A stretch of DNA of 64,000 nucleotides from Aspergillus flavus (Eukaryota; Ascomycota; Eurotiomycetes; Eurotiales; Aspergillaceae), in contig NC_092404.1 of the NCBI RefSeq assembly GCF_009017415.1, positions 992,001 to 1,056,000 on the forward strand. The letters are read 5' to 3'. The position numbers were made by a program, and so were the translations under genes. This document shows positions 10,953-23,942 of the stretch, in pieces (position 1 is the stretch's first letter; each line of letters begins with the position of its first letter). Below the pieces are notes generated by a model, which was not told the origin of the DNA, made no database searches, and saw nothing but the letters and a program-made list of their open reading frames with translations.

Positions 10953-13752
10953 TTATTTCTTCCCTTTCTGGTTTGGAACCTGCTTCAAAATGTCATCAAA
11001 ACTCATGTTGGGATTGAACCTGCTGATGGGCCTGGCAGGTGGGTCAATCGGGGCAACACCAGCTGGTAGCGGAAGTGCTTCTAGACCAGGGTAGATTGAG
11101 TGACGATGTTCCGCCCGGCTTCTCAGGGCTGGGGAGTTTGTCCGGGGGATGACTGGTGGAGGCGTGAGGCCATTACCTCCTGGTGCCAGGAGGGGGGTGG
11201 GTTGTTGCTGTTGATGTTCCGCTGACGAACCTGCGGACGATTGCTGGGCCTGGTAGGGCGAAGACAGTGACGACTCGTTATCATAAGGATCCTCAACCGT
11301 CGGGGGCGCCAAAATGGCATCCTTCTCCGCCCATTGCTCGGCAACCTGCCAGCAGTGACTACGCCGATAGATGCCCTCCACGCCATTGATGACTACATCA
11401 GACGGCAGACTGACGACACCAGCCCCTCCTGCCACGCCAAACCAGCTCCGTGCCACTTTGCCATCATTCTGAATCCAAGGGGCACCACCCCGAGGGGCGA
11501 TACAGCAGAAGTACTCGACTCCATCCGTGTACTTGACATCCTGCACGTCGACCACGAGGAGGGGAAGGGACTGGATGACACAGTACAGGAAAATCCATTG
11601 GCCACATCGAAGATCTATAAGGTCGTTGATAGTCTTACCATGGCCACATCGACGCTCAAACTGCATAAATGACTCAATGAATGGCGTCGGCTTGAGACTC
11701 TCACGGGTGTAGGAGCCCATCAAGACAGCATTGATATCGGCATCCTTGAGCTTTTTTGCGTTCTTTTTGGCTTCCTTCTTAGCATCCATAGGCTTGCGCT
11801 GTAGCGGTTGCAGAGAGGGGAACTGCGGGATATCGAAAGGGATGGGAGGCTGGACGGGCGGTGTGCTTCTATCATACTCGCTCAAGACCTGCCGGAGTGC
11901 CCTGTTTGTCATTGTATTGAGGTCATCAGCTTCTGCTACCTCATCGGCACCCATATCTACAGTTCGGGTAGTGAGGGAAGACCGGTCGACCAGCATGTCG
12001 TAGAGGTTGGCGAAGTCACTATATAGCTCCATCAAGACTCGGCGATTGAGGCCGTTCTCTTCAAACTGGTTTTTCTTGGACCGTGCCTTAGGAGGCCAGG
12101 AGCCATATCTTTGTCGGTAATACTGGATGGTATGACGCCGCATATCCATAAACGCAGCCTTCCACGCTTTAAAGCGGATCACCTTGCTTTCGGCAGACGT
12201 GGTTGAATTGGCAGCGCCGGCAAATGCAGAAGGGAAATCGAAGTCATTGAGCTTGCCGTATAGGACTCGGAGACGCGTATCCAGATCGATGAAGCCTCTT
12301 TCCAGTCGCTTTTGGGTCGCAGCGCTGATGAGACCGAACTTGGGACTTCTCAGCTGCTTCAGTTCATCCAATTTACCTACACCATGAACGAAACCTTCAA
12401 GATACAGCGGGAAGAAACGCAGACGCTCTCCCAGAACAATCGCTTCTATCGTCTTCTCTCGGCTTTTGCGAACATCTGCCAGGTGTAATTCGTCGCAATA
12501 ATTGCCAAAGCTCGTTGTTGCGGTTTCGCCGAAGTTGGATCCGTCGAAGTTAGTGAATTCGAATCGAGAGAGTAGTGTAGCGACATCCATGAAAATAGCG
12601 AAAAGCGAAGGGGAGCGAGGCGTTGCAATTAGCGACTGTCCTAATAGGAACGCAAAGAGATTACGGAATAATAGCAGAGTTTCCGTGTCCTCTTGCGAGA
12701 TGCGGCTATTAGGGTTGGAAACATCGCTATTCAGGGGGATGGGTAGGTAAAGATGAAGTTCCTGGATCTCGTCCTGTCCGTCATCCTCCACGAAGGCCAT
12801 CCTCCTACTACTGGTGCTGTCATTGTCATTGTCCGGCAATCGGTCTTGAGGAGTCAGGGGTGGTGATGCAGGACCCATGACAGGGGATGCCAGTGATAGA
12901 TTGCGAGTTTGCTGTTCGATGGATCCTGGGGTCCGGGGGTCGGTCCCCCGGGCAAGGAAATTCAGGGATGGCGACTCAGCAAAGACGGTTGAATCGACTC
13001 TGAAGGAAGCGGGTCTGCCTGTATTCTGGGGGAAAAGATAGACGTATGTGTCGCCATTTTCGTTCCACAATTCAGGAATCTAATGGATTCCAGGGTTAGT
13101 GAGACTCAAACCCTCCAACTTTGTTGACATAAGAGGGTAGAAAATTCCATAGCTCGTTACGTACCTGTTCCCCTCTGGATAGTGGCTCCAGGTCATATAG
13201 GATTTTTTGATCTAACCCAGCAATCCAAGCGCTAGGTAATGAAGGACTCGTAGGCGCCGTTCTAGTGTCTACTGAGCTTGCCCGGGCCCGTCCGGGAATC
13301 CAGCTCCTTCTCTTCGAAGGAGTTCCGGGCCGTGAATCAGGACCAGTTCCGGGCACAAACAGGCCCGCGGAGCTAGAAGGCCTGCTTCCACTCACTATGC
13401 GGCCTCTGCTTTGGGGTCTTGAGTCTGGCGAGCCGGGCGCGCTTCCGGCTAAATCCTGGTTCACGGCGAGAAGTGAGGGGGGCGGCGGAAGAGGGGCATC
13501 CAAGTCAAAATTATCATTCGGGATTGGCGATATAGGCGTTCGGGATTCCGAGTAGTCGACACTAATTGGATTAGATGCTAAACGAGCCGATCGCGAGCTG
13601 CTTCGATAACGTCCATCTTGAGTCTGTTGATCGGGAGAAGCCTTCGGGGCTCCGGGAGACCCAGGCGACGACGGAATCGATGCCTCTTTGCTGGACCCCA
13701 ACGAAAAAAGCGACGATATCCGCTTGGCCGACTTCACCGGAGCTGACAGCAT
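10953..13752 (-). CDS. Large Ser/Pro-rich fungal protein (DUF8004-type)
   Basis: Two exons, 13752-13165 and 13079-10953, separated by an 85 bp intron (GTACGT...TTAG, phase 0); 904 residues. Residues 1-160 are low-complexity Ser/Pro/Arg with many SP and RPxS motifs, likely phosphorylated and disordered. A conserved globular part begins at WIAGLDQKILYDLEPLSRGEQ and continues across the intron into IPELWNENGDTYVYLFPQ, which looks like the start of a PH-like fold; a long helical region follows. The C-terminus is again disordered (Gln/Pro-rich, with PxxP motifs). I recognise this as the conserved fungal family usually labelled DUF8004, but I am not certain of the label. No catalytic motif, membrane segment or signal peptide is visible; cytoplasmic or cortical signalling would be a guess. 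Confidence 0.82.
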
Positions 13753-14634
13753 CTTGACGGCTGCTGTTGGGTGTGAACAGAGGAGAGAAAGCGCGACGGT
13801 GAGACCAAAGAATGATTCGACAGCTTAACTCGAAACCTAGTGGCGGGCGCACGCAATCAAGGAAAAGGGGCGCGACACAGTCACGAAACAGTGAGGTCGA
13901 AAGGAATGCTGCTGAAGACCAACCATGCGAAAAATACTCTGGGTCGTGTTAAGGCAAAGAATTCCCAGTGGGGAGTCAGTCAGATGGTGAATACTCCCTC
14001 GTTGGTTGGATAGCGAAGGGAATGGATCGGCAGGAGGGATCCGAAGAATGATGAGAGAAAAGTTATGATGACAAGGGTTGGGAAGGGGTACAGAGTGACT
14101 CTGAGAGAAGGGGATTTGGGGGGTTACCCTGAGACTTGACAGAGCAAAACGATCCAAAAAGTTCCTCTGGAGAAATAATGGTGGTTTATTTATTATTATG
14201 TGATTTTGTTATGAAATGGGTTTGGGATACGGATTTTAGGTGTATTTTTAACCATGGGTGGAGCCACGGTATGGGCAGAAAAAAGGAAAAAATAATCGAT
14301 GGTTAGAAGGGTAAGAAAAAACACTTCAGATCGAATGAGAACCATGGAAAGTGAGGTATTAAGGTGTAAATATTCAAAAACATGTACAAAAGAAAAGAGA
14401 GTGAAAGGCAAAATCATTCTTTTTTCTTAACTTGTCTGGAATTTCCCTTACTTACCCCAGAACATTCTCAGTCCCCTTTCCCCTTTGATTCTTCTTGTTA
14501 TATACATACTCTCTGTGTATACTCTGTATGATCATGGGAATTCACATTACAGTTTCTATTATTATTATCAGAGTATTTGAACTGTTTGTTCAACACTGTG
14601 GTAAATTTTAATAAGCGGGTCCTATATTTTTCTG

Positions 14635-14651
14635 TTTTTTTTTTTTTTTTT
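14635..14651 (+). repeat. Poly(T) tract, 17 nt
   Basis: Run of 17 thymines in a T-rich block (about 14620-14690) in the intergenic region. Length may vary between assemblies. Confidence 0.85.
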
Positions 14652-15548
14652 CCTTTTTGCTTTTTCACTTCTACTACCTTTCTAGAGCTTTTTTCTTACG
14701 GAGAACGGAGTACTACGGAGTAAAAGACCTGTATCACTCTTGTCCGCCATCCACAGATACCAAACCGGTTGAAGGAAGTGGGCTGGGGGGGAAGTCGGGA
14801 GAGGCTGTGCTTTTTTCCTGGTTCAGGAGGCTCAAGGATGGCATCATCACCTGTTGGTTTGATCAGTTTAGATAATGTCTCCCAAGGCAGAATTATTATT
14901 ACTGTGCATTCTTTGAGGATATTAACCTACCGTTGGTCAAAGCCTTTTTTTTCCCTTTCCATCGGTCATCTTGTTTTTATTCTTGAACTGGGTTAGGGAA
15001 TTCTCTTATTCCTTGTTTTTCCACTACCATGCCAATAATACCAGGCATCAAATCATATACAGCCTCAAGAGTCGTAGCCGAACTGATTGTTGGAACTTGG
15101 AACACTAATAGTACTCCTCTAAGCGGTCTAGTTGGTAACATAACCCCTGTCAACACGCTCTCCCGGTCCTCCGGAGCTCTTCGGAGTCTTCCATCGAGAT
15201 CCAGAACCCCGGGTCTGTCGCCTATGGATCATTCAATAGTGACAAAGTAAATAAATTAATATTTCCAAGTGGTTCCTAGCTCGGGCATTGTTGTTTCGAG
15301 AAGGAAATGGCTTCGAAATTTATAATGCATTTATTATTTGTCTCCTTATACGCATTTCCTTCTGCACGGTCTTCTAGCACTTACACCAGCACTATAATCA
15401 TATATATTATCAGGTTAATATAGGATCCTGTACGGTCAGAACTGCTGACGCTGACAGGTGGATATACTTCTCTATCCAGGGGCACTCCGTTGTGAGCATA
15501 ACTTTTTTTTTTTTTGCTTTTTTTCGCCCCTCCAAAATCCAGATCCTA

Positions 15549-15864
15549 CTACGTAGTAGTATTGTTCTCAGGCTGCATTTCGGACAGAATTCTAACCCAC
15601 AAGCGCCGACTCCCTTTCCACTTTCGCTTAGATCTAAGTGATTAATTGTCAATCCAATGAACTTATCCGGAAGCCTAATGCTCTAACTGGAAACCTCCTC
15701 TTGAGTCTTGACTCCGTCGATTCTTGGGGGTATGTAGGTTACCTGGTAATACCCGGATAGAAGACCGTTGTGGGAAAAGAACTGGAGGAGGCACACGCTA
15801 AGAATAGCAGCGGGCCTATGGTACCGCGTACTACTCCGTATACATACGTATGACTACTACGTAG
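15549..15864. repeat. Possible MITE-like element bounded by 12 bp inverted repeats
   Basis: CTACGTAGTAGT at 15549-15560 recurs as its reverse complement at 15853-15864, giving a 316 bp interval with perfect 12 bp ends and no coding capacity. The left end is part of a 14 bp palindrome (15546-15559). No clear target-site duplication is visible, and the palindromic nature of the word makes chance pairing easier, so this is tentative. Confidence 0.3.
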
Positions 15865-16528
15865 GTACTTCATCCCTCCATGGCCCATATTAATTGAGCA
15901 TCATTCTGTACATCAGTAGTCGATTGGAGAAACAAGGCTTGACGTGTCACTTTTAGAACTTTTACTTTCCAGGACACATATGCTACAACTAAAATCTCAA
16001 GGTAAATGACGAGTCTTTTTGCAATATACCTTCGTACGCCGCAAGTCAAATTATACTCCTGGTAAATACCAGTACAACAGACCCGGTCTTTTTTGTGACC
16101 AATTATTATTTGGAGAGGAACTGAGGATTTACATCACCGCCTTCTACTATCATCCGGTACCTGTGTCTTGGCGTTCGTATACTGTCACGTCGCAATTTTG
16201 CCCATCCTCACGTCTATCAATAATGGACATTCCGGTATCCGAGTCGACCTTCGCTGTTGCATCGTCGGAGTAAGCCGAAAAATACAAGGAAACCAAGAGC
16301 GAAGTGCATGAGCCGCAATCTTCAACTCCAACAAACGGAATAAGGCAATGTTGCTGACGTGGTTGCCCGTGATATATAATTGTATGCAAAACTGAGGAAT
16401 CTCACTGTACCAACGGTGCAAATAAACGATCACCACCGGGTCATGCACGATTGTCATTGATAGGCCACAGAGAGATTACTATTGCTACCTTATTACCCAC
16501 ATTCACTGCCATCAGATACCCATACACG

Positions 16529-18006
16529 ATGGAATCTCCAGAAGAGGTCAACCTGTTTCGTGGCTGGCCGAACCCCGCCTTGCTGCCCACAGACGCCTTA
16601 GCTGAGGCCTCCGCCACAGTCATGGCTTCACCAACCATCCGAGTTCCGGCTTTAATGTATGGTCCCGATGAGGGTTACCAACCGTTGCGAGAACACCTTG
16701 CCCAATGGTTGACGGCTTTCTACCAACCCCGCCATCCTATCTCTTCCGAGCGCATCTGTATAACGGGCGGTGCCAGTCAAAACCTGGCTTGTATCTTTCA
16801 AGTCTTCACGGATCCATCGTATACTAGGAATGTCTGGATGGCGGCCCCCACCTATTTCTTAGCATGTCGGATAATGGACGATGCCGGGTTTGCTGGCCGC
16901 TTGAGAGCTGTACCTCATGATGAGTCAGGTCTTGATCTTACATTTCTCCGTCAAGAACTGGTTAAGGCTGAGGAGAAGGCTCAAGCTGAGCAGCGTCTTG
17001 AACCGGTATGACAGTCTTCTCGAGGGATTCAGGGCGTATGTCTACAATCATACCCGATTTCTCACTCGGATGAACTATATCTTCAGAGCAGTAAGGCTAA
17101 TACCTCAAAAGATATACAAACTACCGAGACCATGGGCTAAAGTTTATAAACATCTTATCTACGCCACGCCCACATTTTCCAACCCCACGACCCTGACAAT
17201 GTCTTTGGCGGATCGGGAGGGCTTGGTCCGCCTTGCACGAGAGTTTGATGCTCTGGTCGTGACAGATGACGTCTATGATTTTCTACAATGGTCACCTGAT
17301 CCAGAACAACCACTAGCACAGCCCGACAAGGCTCAGATCCCCCGTGTAGTGGACGTGGATCGCTACCTTGATGGTGGCCCTAAGGATGAGTGGGGCAACG
17401 TGGTAAGTAACGGAAGCTTTAGCAAGCTAATCGGACCTGGCGCAAGAACTGGATGGGCAGAGGGCACCGAAAAATTTGCCTATGGTCTATCACAAACGTA
17501 TGTGTTCAACTTCTCTTTGAAGTGAATGACACCACTAACGGTCGATGAACAACAGAGGCTCCTCACGGTCAGGAGGCGCGCCATCACAGTTTTCGGCCGC
17601 CATCATTGCTCAACTGTTCCCCACGGGGTTCATCCAAACCTATGTCGACCAGGTCTTGCGACCAAGATATGCAGAGCGCTACTATCGCCTGATATCTGCT
17701 GTCCGTGAGCACCTTCTTCCCCTTGGTGTAACGCTTCCATCCACCTCGTTAGAGGCTGTGGGAGGGTATTTTGTCTGGATCCAACTACCCCCACCACTAC
17801 AGGCGGATGATCTTGCGACCGTAGCGCTTCGAGAGTATAAGGTGAATGTTATTGCTGGTAATAGATTCCGTGTTCAAGGCGACCCCGACACTAGAAGGAA
17901 CAGTTTTAACCGAAGCATACGTCTTTGTTTCGCCTGGGAACATGAGGAGAAGTTAGCGGAAGGGGTGCGCCGACTTGCATGCGCTATACGCTCCGCATTG
18001 AAATAA
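16529..18006 (+). CDS. PLP-dependent class I/II aminotransferase
   Basis: Three exons (16529-17005, 17112-17497, 17556-18006; introns 106 and 58 bp, the second with a CTAAC branch site), 437 residues. The chain opens like fungal Aro8/YER152C-type aminotransferases (LFRGWPNPALLP, then YGPDEGYQPLREHLAQWL). ITGGASQNL binds the PLP phosphate region, VTDDVYDFLQW carries the Asp/Tyr pair contacting the pyridine ring, and SFSKLIGPGARTGW holds the Schiff-base Lys (about residue 262). These fold-type I enzymes move amino groups between amino acids and 2-oxo acids; relatives act on aromatic, branched-chain or 2-aminoadipate substrates, and the substrate here is open. I start at 16529 because homologous text begins there; an in-frame ATG 26 codons upstream (16451) is possible but its extension looks non-coding. 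The first intron is set by matching IYKLPRPWAKVYKH to the family. Confidence 0.88.
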
Positions 18007-20541
18007 ACTCTTCGTCATAAAATCACAACGTATTGCGAGGGACAGATTTCAAGAAATTCCAGGGTCGCAACAACCAAGGGTGGGCGGCGGATCGATCCGC
18101 TCCGGCCCTTGGGCAGACATTTCTTGGGTTTTTGATGTGGTTGCGTAGCGGTCATTGGTGCCAAGAAGGGGGTTCTGCCAATTAGCAAGTGAGGGTAGAT
18201 TACTTGGGGTATCGCCAGGCGCCAGGCGTCAAATGACTCTTGGGTTGTGTGATGCGGTCAATGGCTCCATGGTGACACTGCGGGGTGCAGCAAATCAAGC
18301 GAGTCGGCGGATGCAGAGGCGCGGGTGACCAGTGCAGGTGCAGCTGTATTTACGATATGAGCTGTATATTATAGGCATACGTTTGTAGAGGCAAGTAGAG
18401 TTGAAGCAAAGACGCCGTAAACCGGATTACCGAGTCAAACAGTTTGAGCGAGAGTATGTAGTCAAGGGGAGCGACACACATTCTTCGTCCCGCATTCAGG
18501 GTTCCTACCACGCATTCTCGACGCGAACAATTTTCTTGGAAGTCTCATCATACGTTTTGGACCCTTTCCATATTTAATGTCTTGGACGAAACACTGGGCA
18601 GGGGCGCTCCAGGTAGCTTTTGGCGGGAAATTACGCGTTGATTTTACTCAGTAATAGAGTTCAATAAATCCAATCTTGCGGCAGCGTCGCTTCCTGTGGA
18701 ACTTATTGGTGAAGCGCCGCGGGTAGTGCGTGTGGTGGAAATCGTTGGTCGCGGCATCGCGGGAGCCCATTAAAGCTTGGCTCTTGCAAGCTAGCATATA
18801 AATAGTAGAGCTACTGACTGTACCGCCGCATCACAACACCCCCTGGATAGCCGAGTGGGTCATGTATTCTTCCCACACGCGTCAAGGCTATTGCTCCTGT
18901 CGGCATATTGGTGCCTGTTTTGCGCAGATTAAAGGGCAGGGCCCAAAATCTCGATCAAAACAAGCAGTACTATCTCCGCCGTGTAGATGCTGGTGGTATC
19001 TCAAGATAAAGGGATGTACAATCTCTCGTACGACAAGTCCAATTATGTGTGTGCCCTGGTGTGGCGCTTTGTTGACATCGATGGCCCGAGGAATGTATGC
19101 GCATCCATGCTGGTTACTATGATCCAACGACAGTCAGCAATGGCTTTAGGGTTAATGTACTGCGAACTAGCGCGGCAATCTGCACAATTTCTCTAACCGA
19201 TCGAGTAGTCAGTGGAGCTGTACGGCGTCTGATCCATACCAGTCGTTGCGAATCTCTCCCAAACAGCTCCATAGAGGATTCCAGAGAGAAACACTACCAC
19301 GCGGTCTATTGTTTAGATGGCGAATAGGGGACATCCGTTTTTTTTATCATTCTCAAAGAGCTCTTGTCAATCTCTTGGAAGGGCTCATGTCCACCGTAAA
19401 AAAGGAAAACAAGGTATTGGCCACAGAAGGGAGAAAAAAAGCTCGCGCACATAGTTTAGACACGTTGGACAAGAATCTGGCCAAAAGAAATGTTGATCAA
19501 GGCCTTGGCTCAGCACTATGGTGATATATAGCCTGTTAGATCTCCAGATTGGGTGTCCAAGGCGCTCTCTCTTTCCCTCTTGCATTTTGTCTTTCTGCCC
19601 CTCACTCCTTTTGGCTTGTCTTCAGGCCAGCGTGTGTATTTTGTGTATTCCGTGCACTTATTGACGGAGTCATTCCTTGAAGCGCTCTGTATACTTCTCT
19701 GTATACCTAGCTTTCCATTCAGCAGCGATCCTTGTCACATCTTCCATTCTACACCGTCGTTCCCTCAAGGATTCTGGCTGGTTCCCACTTGGTATGATTC
19801 CCATGCGCTCCTTTTAATCTATGTTCCGCGTGCCTTAGGGAATTTGTAGTCGAATCATGCATGGCTAACGGCAAGTAGTCCACCATCATTCGTTTCATCC
19901 CCTGACCGAAGTGTTTCAAGCCTCGGTTGGTGCGTGGTGATCAGTCGTGGTCATTGGTCACCAGGGGTGGATCAGCAGGCAGAGTGGACTGGCGATTGGC
20001 TGAAGATTACCGATCATCAAACCCGAAAAGGCTATTTCACAACAATACCTGATTCAGTGGTGATCGATTGCCGTATTTACCGTATCCATTCACTGTCAAT
20101 CGAGGCCTGGCCAGGCACAATAAGTATTCGACCTCCTCCATCACTGACAAAGCTATTCATTCATTCACTCATTCCTTTGACCTCCGGTAGTGTCTCTATC
20201 CGGTGTCTCGTCCATCCTTATTGTTCTTTTGATGATTCCTTTGTCCACCATTCATTGATATACTTCCGCAAACAAGCTGATTGCTATTGGGGAGAACACG
20301 ACCACATTCTTTTTGTTCTTCGACGTCTTCCAAGGGATCCCCACTCATTTGACCATAGACATCTTCTGATAGTGTCGTGTGACAAAGGTTCAGAGCCTTC
20401 CTTGGTATAAAAATACTGGTTGGTGATCAGCCGATCAGGATAGCTTGAGTACCGGATACTCGAGATTGACTAGATATTGCACCTGTTTCCCACATTCAGT
20501 GAGATCTCTGCTGGTTCAGCGATCTCTTGGTCATCTCAAAG
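18007..20541. other. Long gene-free region upstream of the glucanase
   Basis: 2.5 kb with no recognisable gene. Several frames of 60-158 codons exist (largest 19934-20410) but their translations lack family features and two overlap on opposite strands. The right end is the promoter of the GH55 gene. A GATAGCCGAGTGG word at 18845 resembles the start of a Leu/Ser tRNA but no tRNA follows. Confidence 0.5.
20406..20413 (+). promoter_or_regulatory. TATA box candidate of the GH55 gene
   Basis: TATAAAAA lies 136 bp before the start codon at 20542, a normal distance for a fungal gene with a short leader. It is the best TATA-like match in the immediate upstream region. Confidence 0.5.
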
Positions 20542-23443
20542 ATGGCCTCTCTACACACAACGATCATGTTGTTCCTCGCCCATGTTTTGCTACTTCTGGG
20601 GTTGCCCGCTGGCATGGTCGGTGCCGTGCCTTTGGGTCAAGAGACGGATATCACAACGAATTTAGCTGCCAGGGCGGCGTCAGAATACTGGGTTGGAACT
20701 ATCAAACGGCAGGGTGCTGTTGCTTTTGGAAATGGCACAGATTATCAGGTATATCGTAATGTGAAAGACTTTGGTGCTAAGGGTATGGGCTACCACGTTG
20801 CGTGAAGATGACATATGCTAACTGCACTCAGGTGATGGGTCGACGGATGATACTGCTGCCATTAACCAGGCGATTTCCTCAGGCAACCGATGTGGCAAGG
20901 GGTGTGATTCATCAACCGTCACTCCTGCCCTCGTATACTTCCCTCCTGGTACTTATGTCGTCTCCAAACCAATCGTTCAGTATTACTATACCCAAATCGT
21001 TGGCGACGCCGTCAACCTTCCTGTGATCAAGGCGGCGGCGGGCTTTGCTGGTATGGCTGTCATTGATGCCGACCCTTATGAAGATGACGGCAGCAACTGG
21101 TACACCAACCAGAACAACTTCTTCCGTGCCATTCGTAACCTTGTAATCGATTTGACTGCTATGCCTCAGGGATCTGGTGCTGGTATCCATTGGCAGGTGG
21201 GCCAGGCGACCAGTTTGCAGAATATCAGATTCGAGATGATCAAGGGCGGAGGCGATGCAAACAAGCAACAGGGTATCTTCATGGACAACGGATCTGGTGG
21301 TTTCATGTCCGACTTGACTTTCAATGGTGGAAATTACGGCATGTTCTTAGGAAACCAGCAATTCACTACACGGAACTTGACCTTCAATGACTGCAACACA
21401 GCCATTTTCATGAACTGGAACTGGGCCTGGACCTTCAAGTCACTTTCCATCAACAACTGCCAGGTCGGTCTGAATATGTCCAATGCCCCGCAGAATCAGA
21501 CTGTCGGTTCTGTCCTGATTCTGGACAGTCAACTTACGAACACACCCACTGGTGTTGTTTCTGCATTCACCGAGAACAGCATTCCCATTGGCGGAGGTGT
21601 CCTGATTCTTGACAACGTCGACTTCAGCGGTTCTAAGGTTGCAGTTGCGGGTATTACTGGTAATACTATTCTGGCAGGCGGCTCAGTCGTGACGAACTGG
21701 GTCCAGGGCAATGGTTACCTCCCTGGCAGCGCGAAGCAGAAGCGTGAGGCTTCCGTGAAGGTGATTACCCAAACTGTGACAGAGACAGTGGAGGTCTGCA
21801 CTGCCGATTATACAGACTCTCCGTCCGCACCAACAGCGCTTCCTTCGTCTTTGGGAGAGAGTCGTACTGCAGGGCTTTTGCCGACTCTTCCGTTGCCTAA
21901 CATCCCACTCTTGAGCGGTTTGTTGTCCGGCTCCCAGTCATCTGCCACCCAGCCCGCTGGGGTACTGAGCAGCGAGGTCCCCGAGCCCACTGCCACTCCG
22001 TCAACTCCAGAGGAGGCTGAACCATCTACTGAAGTACAGCCGACGCCTCAGCCCTCAGCCCCTGCACAGTCACAGCCAGAGACTCCAGTTGAGTCCACCG
22101 TGGCCGCGCCCCTCATTCCCTCCCAGCCATCCCCAACTGTTCAGGGGTCTTCCTCGGTGGTTACTGGTCCAGCTTCGTCTTCGGTCGCTCATGCAACAAA
22201 TCAATGCTCCGTCAAAACGGTCACCAAGACTCGTCTCCAAACTGCTCTCCCAACTCATGCTAAGCCCAGCTCCCTGCTCAATGGTGGAAAGGTTTACGAG
22301 CGCTCTAAGCCTCTGTATACCAGCTACGATGCCTCTTCGTTCGTCAGCGTCAAGTCTGCGGGCGCAAAGGGAGACGGATCGACCGACGATACAGCAGCCA
22401 TCCAGAAGATTCTGAACAGCGCCAAGGAGGACCAGATAGTTTACTTCGACCACGGAGCCTACATCATCACCGATACCATCAAGGTGCCCAAGAACGTCAA
22501 GATCACGGGTGAAGTATGGCCCGTCCTGATGGCCTACGGCCAGAAGTTCGGCGATGAGAAGAACCCTATCCCCATGCTTCAGGTCGGAGAAGTAGGTGAG
22601 ACCGGCTCCGTCGAAATCACCGACATCGCGCTGCAGACCAAGGGCCCCGCCCCTGGCGCAATCCTAATGCAGTGGAACCTCGCGGAGTCCTCCCAGGGCG
22701 CCGCCGGTATGTGGGACACCCACTTCCGCATCGGTGGATCAGCAGGCACCGAGCTGCAGAGCGACAAGTGTGCCAAGACGCCGAAGCAAACCACCACGCC
22801 CAACAAGGAGTGCATTGCCGCATTCATGCTCATGCACATCACGGAGAAGGCGAGCGCTTACATCGAGAACTCCTGGTTCTGGGTCGCCGACCACGAACTC
22901 GACCTCCCCGACCACAACCAGATCAACGTCTACAACGGTCGTGGCGTCTACATCGAATCCCAAGGCCCCGTCTGGCTCTACGGTACCGCCTCCGAGCACA
23001 ACCAGCTCTACAACTACCAGGTCACTAACGCCAAGAACGTCTTCATGGGCCTCATCCAGACAGAAACCCCCTACTACCAGGCTAACCCCAACGCCCTGAC
23101 CCCCTTCACCCCGCAGACGAACTGGAACGACCCCGACTTCTCCTACTGTAAGACCGACGGCTGCCGCAAGGCATGGGGTCTGCGCGTCCAGAACACCTCC
23201 GACATGTACGTGTACGGCGCAGGCCTGTACAGTTTCTTCGAGAACTACGGCCAGACCTGTCTGGCCACGGAGTCCTGCCAGGAAAACATGGTCGAGGTCG
23301 ACTGCTCCGACGTACACATCTACGGATTGAGCACTAAGGCTAGCACGAACATGATCACGTCGAACAGCGGCGCCGGTCTTGTCCCCCAGGATGAGAACAG
23401 GAGCAACTTCTGCTCGACTATTGCTCTGTTCCAACAGTCATGA
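20542..23443 (+). CDS. Secreted GH55 exo-beta-1,3-glucanase with two beta-helix domains
   Basis: Two exons, 20542-20782 and 20832-23443, with a 49 bp intron (CTAAC branch site just before CAG); 950 residues. A hydrophobic N-terminal signal peptide ends near residue 28. Two pectate-lyase-3-type right-handed beta-helix halves follow, each opened by the same motif: FGAKGDGSTDDTAAI at the splice junction (about 77-91) and AGAKGDGSTDDTAAI near 590. This repeat is the hallmark of GH55, which releases glucose from the non-reducing end of beta-1,3-glucan. A Ser/Pro/Thr/Glu-rich linker of roughly 170 residues (about 400-570), preceded by a Lys-Arg pair (KQKREAS, a possible Kex2 site), separates the halves. 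The enzyme is probably extracellular, for wall remodelling or glucan feeding. An ATG 5 codons upstream is in frame, but 20542 gives the better signal peptide. Codon use in the 3' half is strongly C-biased at the third base. Confidence 0.93.
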
Positions 23444-23942
23444 TTTCTCTTTTTGTATGATGTTAGACTTTCATTTCTGATGTGTCCCTTGCTTAATCAC
23501 TCGGCCTTTGCTTCTATCGCGTCGTTGTGGAGTAAATATTGGAATCAAGTGATGTATGATTCAATGTAATGGACTTGGTTTGCCTGTTTGAATGGACGCC
23601 TGGGCGTTGTACAAGTCACGACTGCGATAGAAGGGTCGTTTAGCACGGGAGGCACTGCTTTTTGTTCTTTTTGTGGATACCACTTCGTTGTTCAATCGTT
23701 AATTAGACTTTTGGTTCTATGTTAACCCGAAAAATGTCCTGGTAGGATATCACATTAATTACATCATATTAGAGTAAGAGACTCTGCTCGTATGGTAAAT
23801 AACTGTCTCCACTGATAGATCTCATGCACATATGCACACATGCATGTCATACATAACTCCCGCTTTACATAGCATATAAACTAAACGAGAATAACTTCTC
23901 TTGCAAATAGCAAGACAACAATAAGCAGCAGAGAAAGCGAAG
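23444..23942. other. 3'-3' intergenic region
   Basis: 499 bp between the convergent GH55 and cation transporter genes; AT-rich, with 3' UTR character and no gene seen. Confidence 0.6.

Larger units (their letters stand above)
13753..16528. other. Gene-free intergenic region with palindromic repeats
   Basis: 2.8 kb between divergently oriented genes. It holds T-tracts (for example 14635-14651), two copies of the word TACTCCGTA/TACGGAGTA (14714-14722, 15832-15840) and a pair of 12 bp inverted repeats (15549-15560 and 15853-15864). The short frames here have no recognisable protein features. The first part is probably the long 5' leader and promoter of the DUF8004-type gene. Confidence 0.55.

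Noticed and set aside
18845..18860. GATAGCCGAGTGGGT, resembling the D-arm of a Leu/Ser tRNA
   Set aside because: No anticodon stem, T-arm (GGTTCAAATCC-like) or matching 3' acceptor follows within 120 bp.
19934..20410. 158-codon plus-strand frame upstream of the glucanase
   Set aside because: No recognisable motif or domain, repetitive ATTCATTC-type DNA inside it, and it ends at the glucanase TATA region.
21943..23434. Long antisense frames within the GH55 gene
   Set aside because: Caused by strong third-position C bias of the glucanase; no independent motifs.
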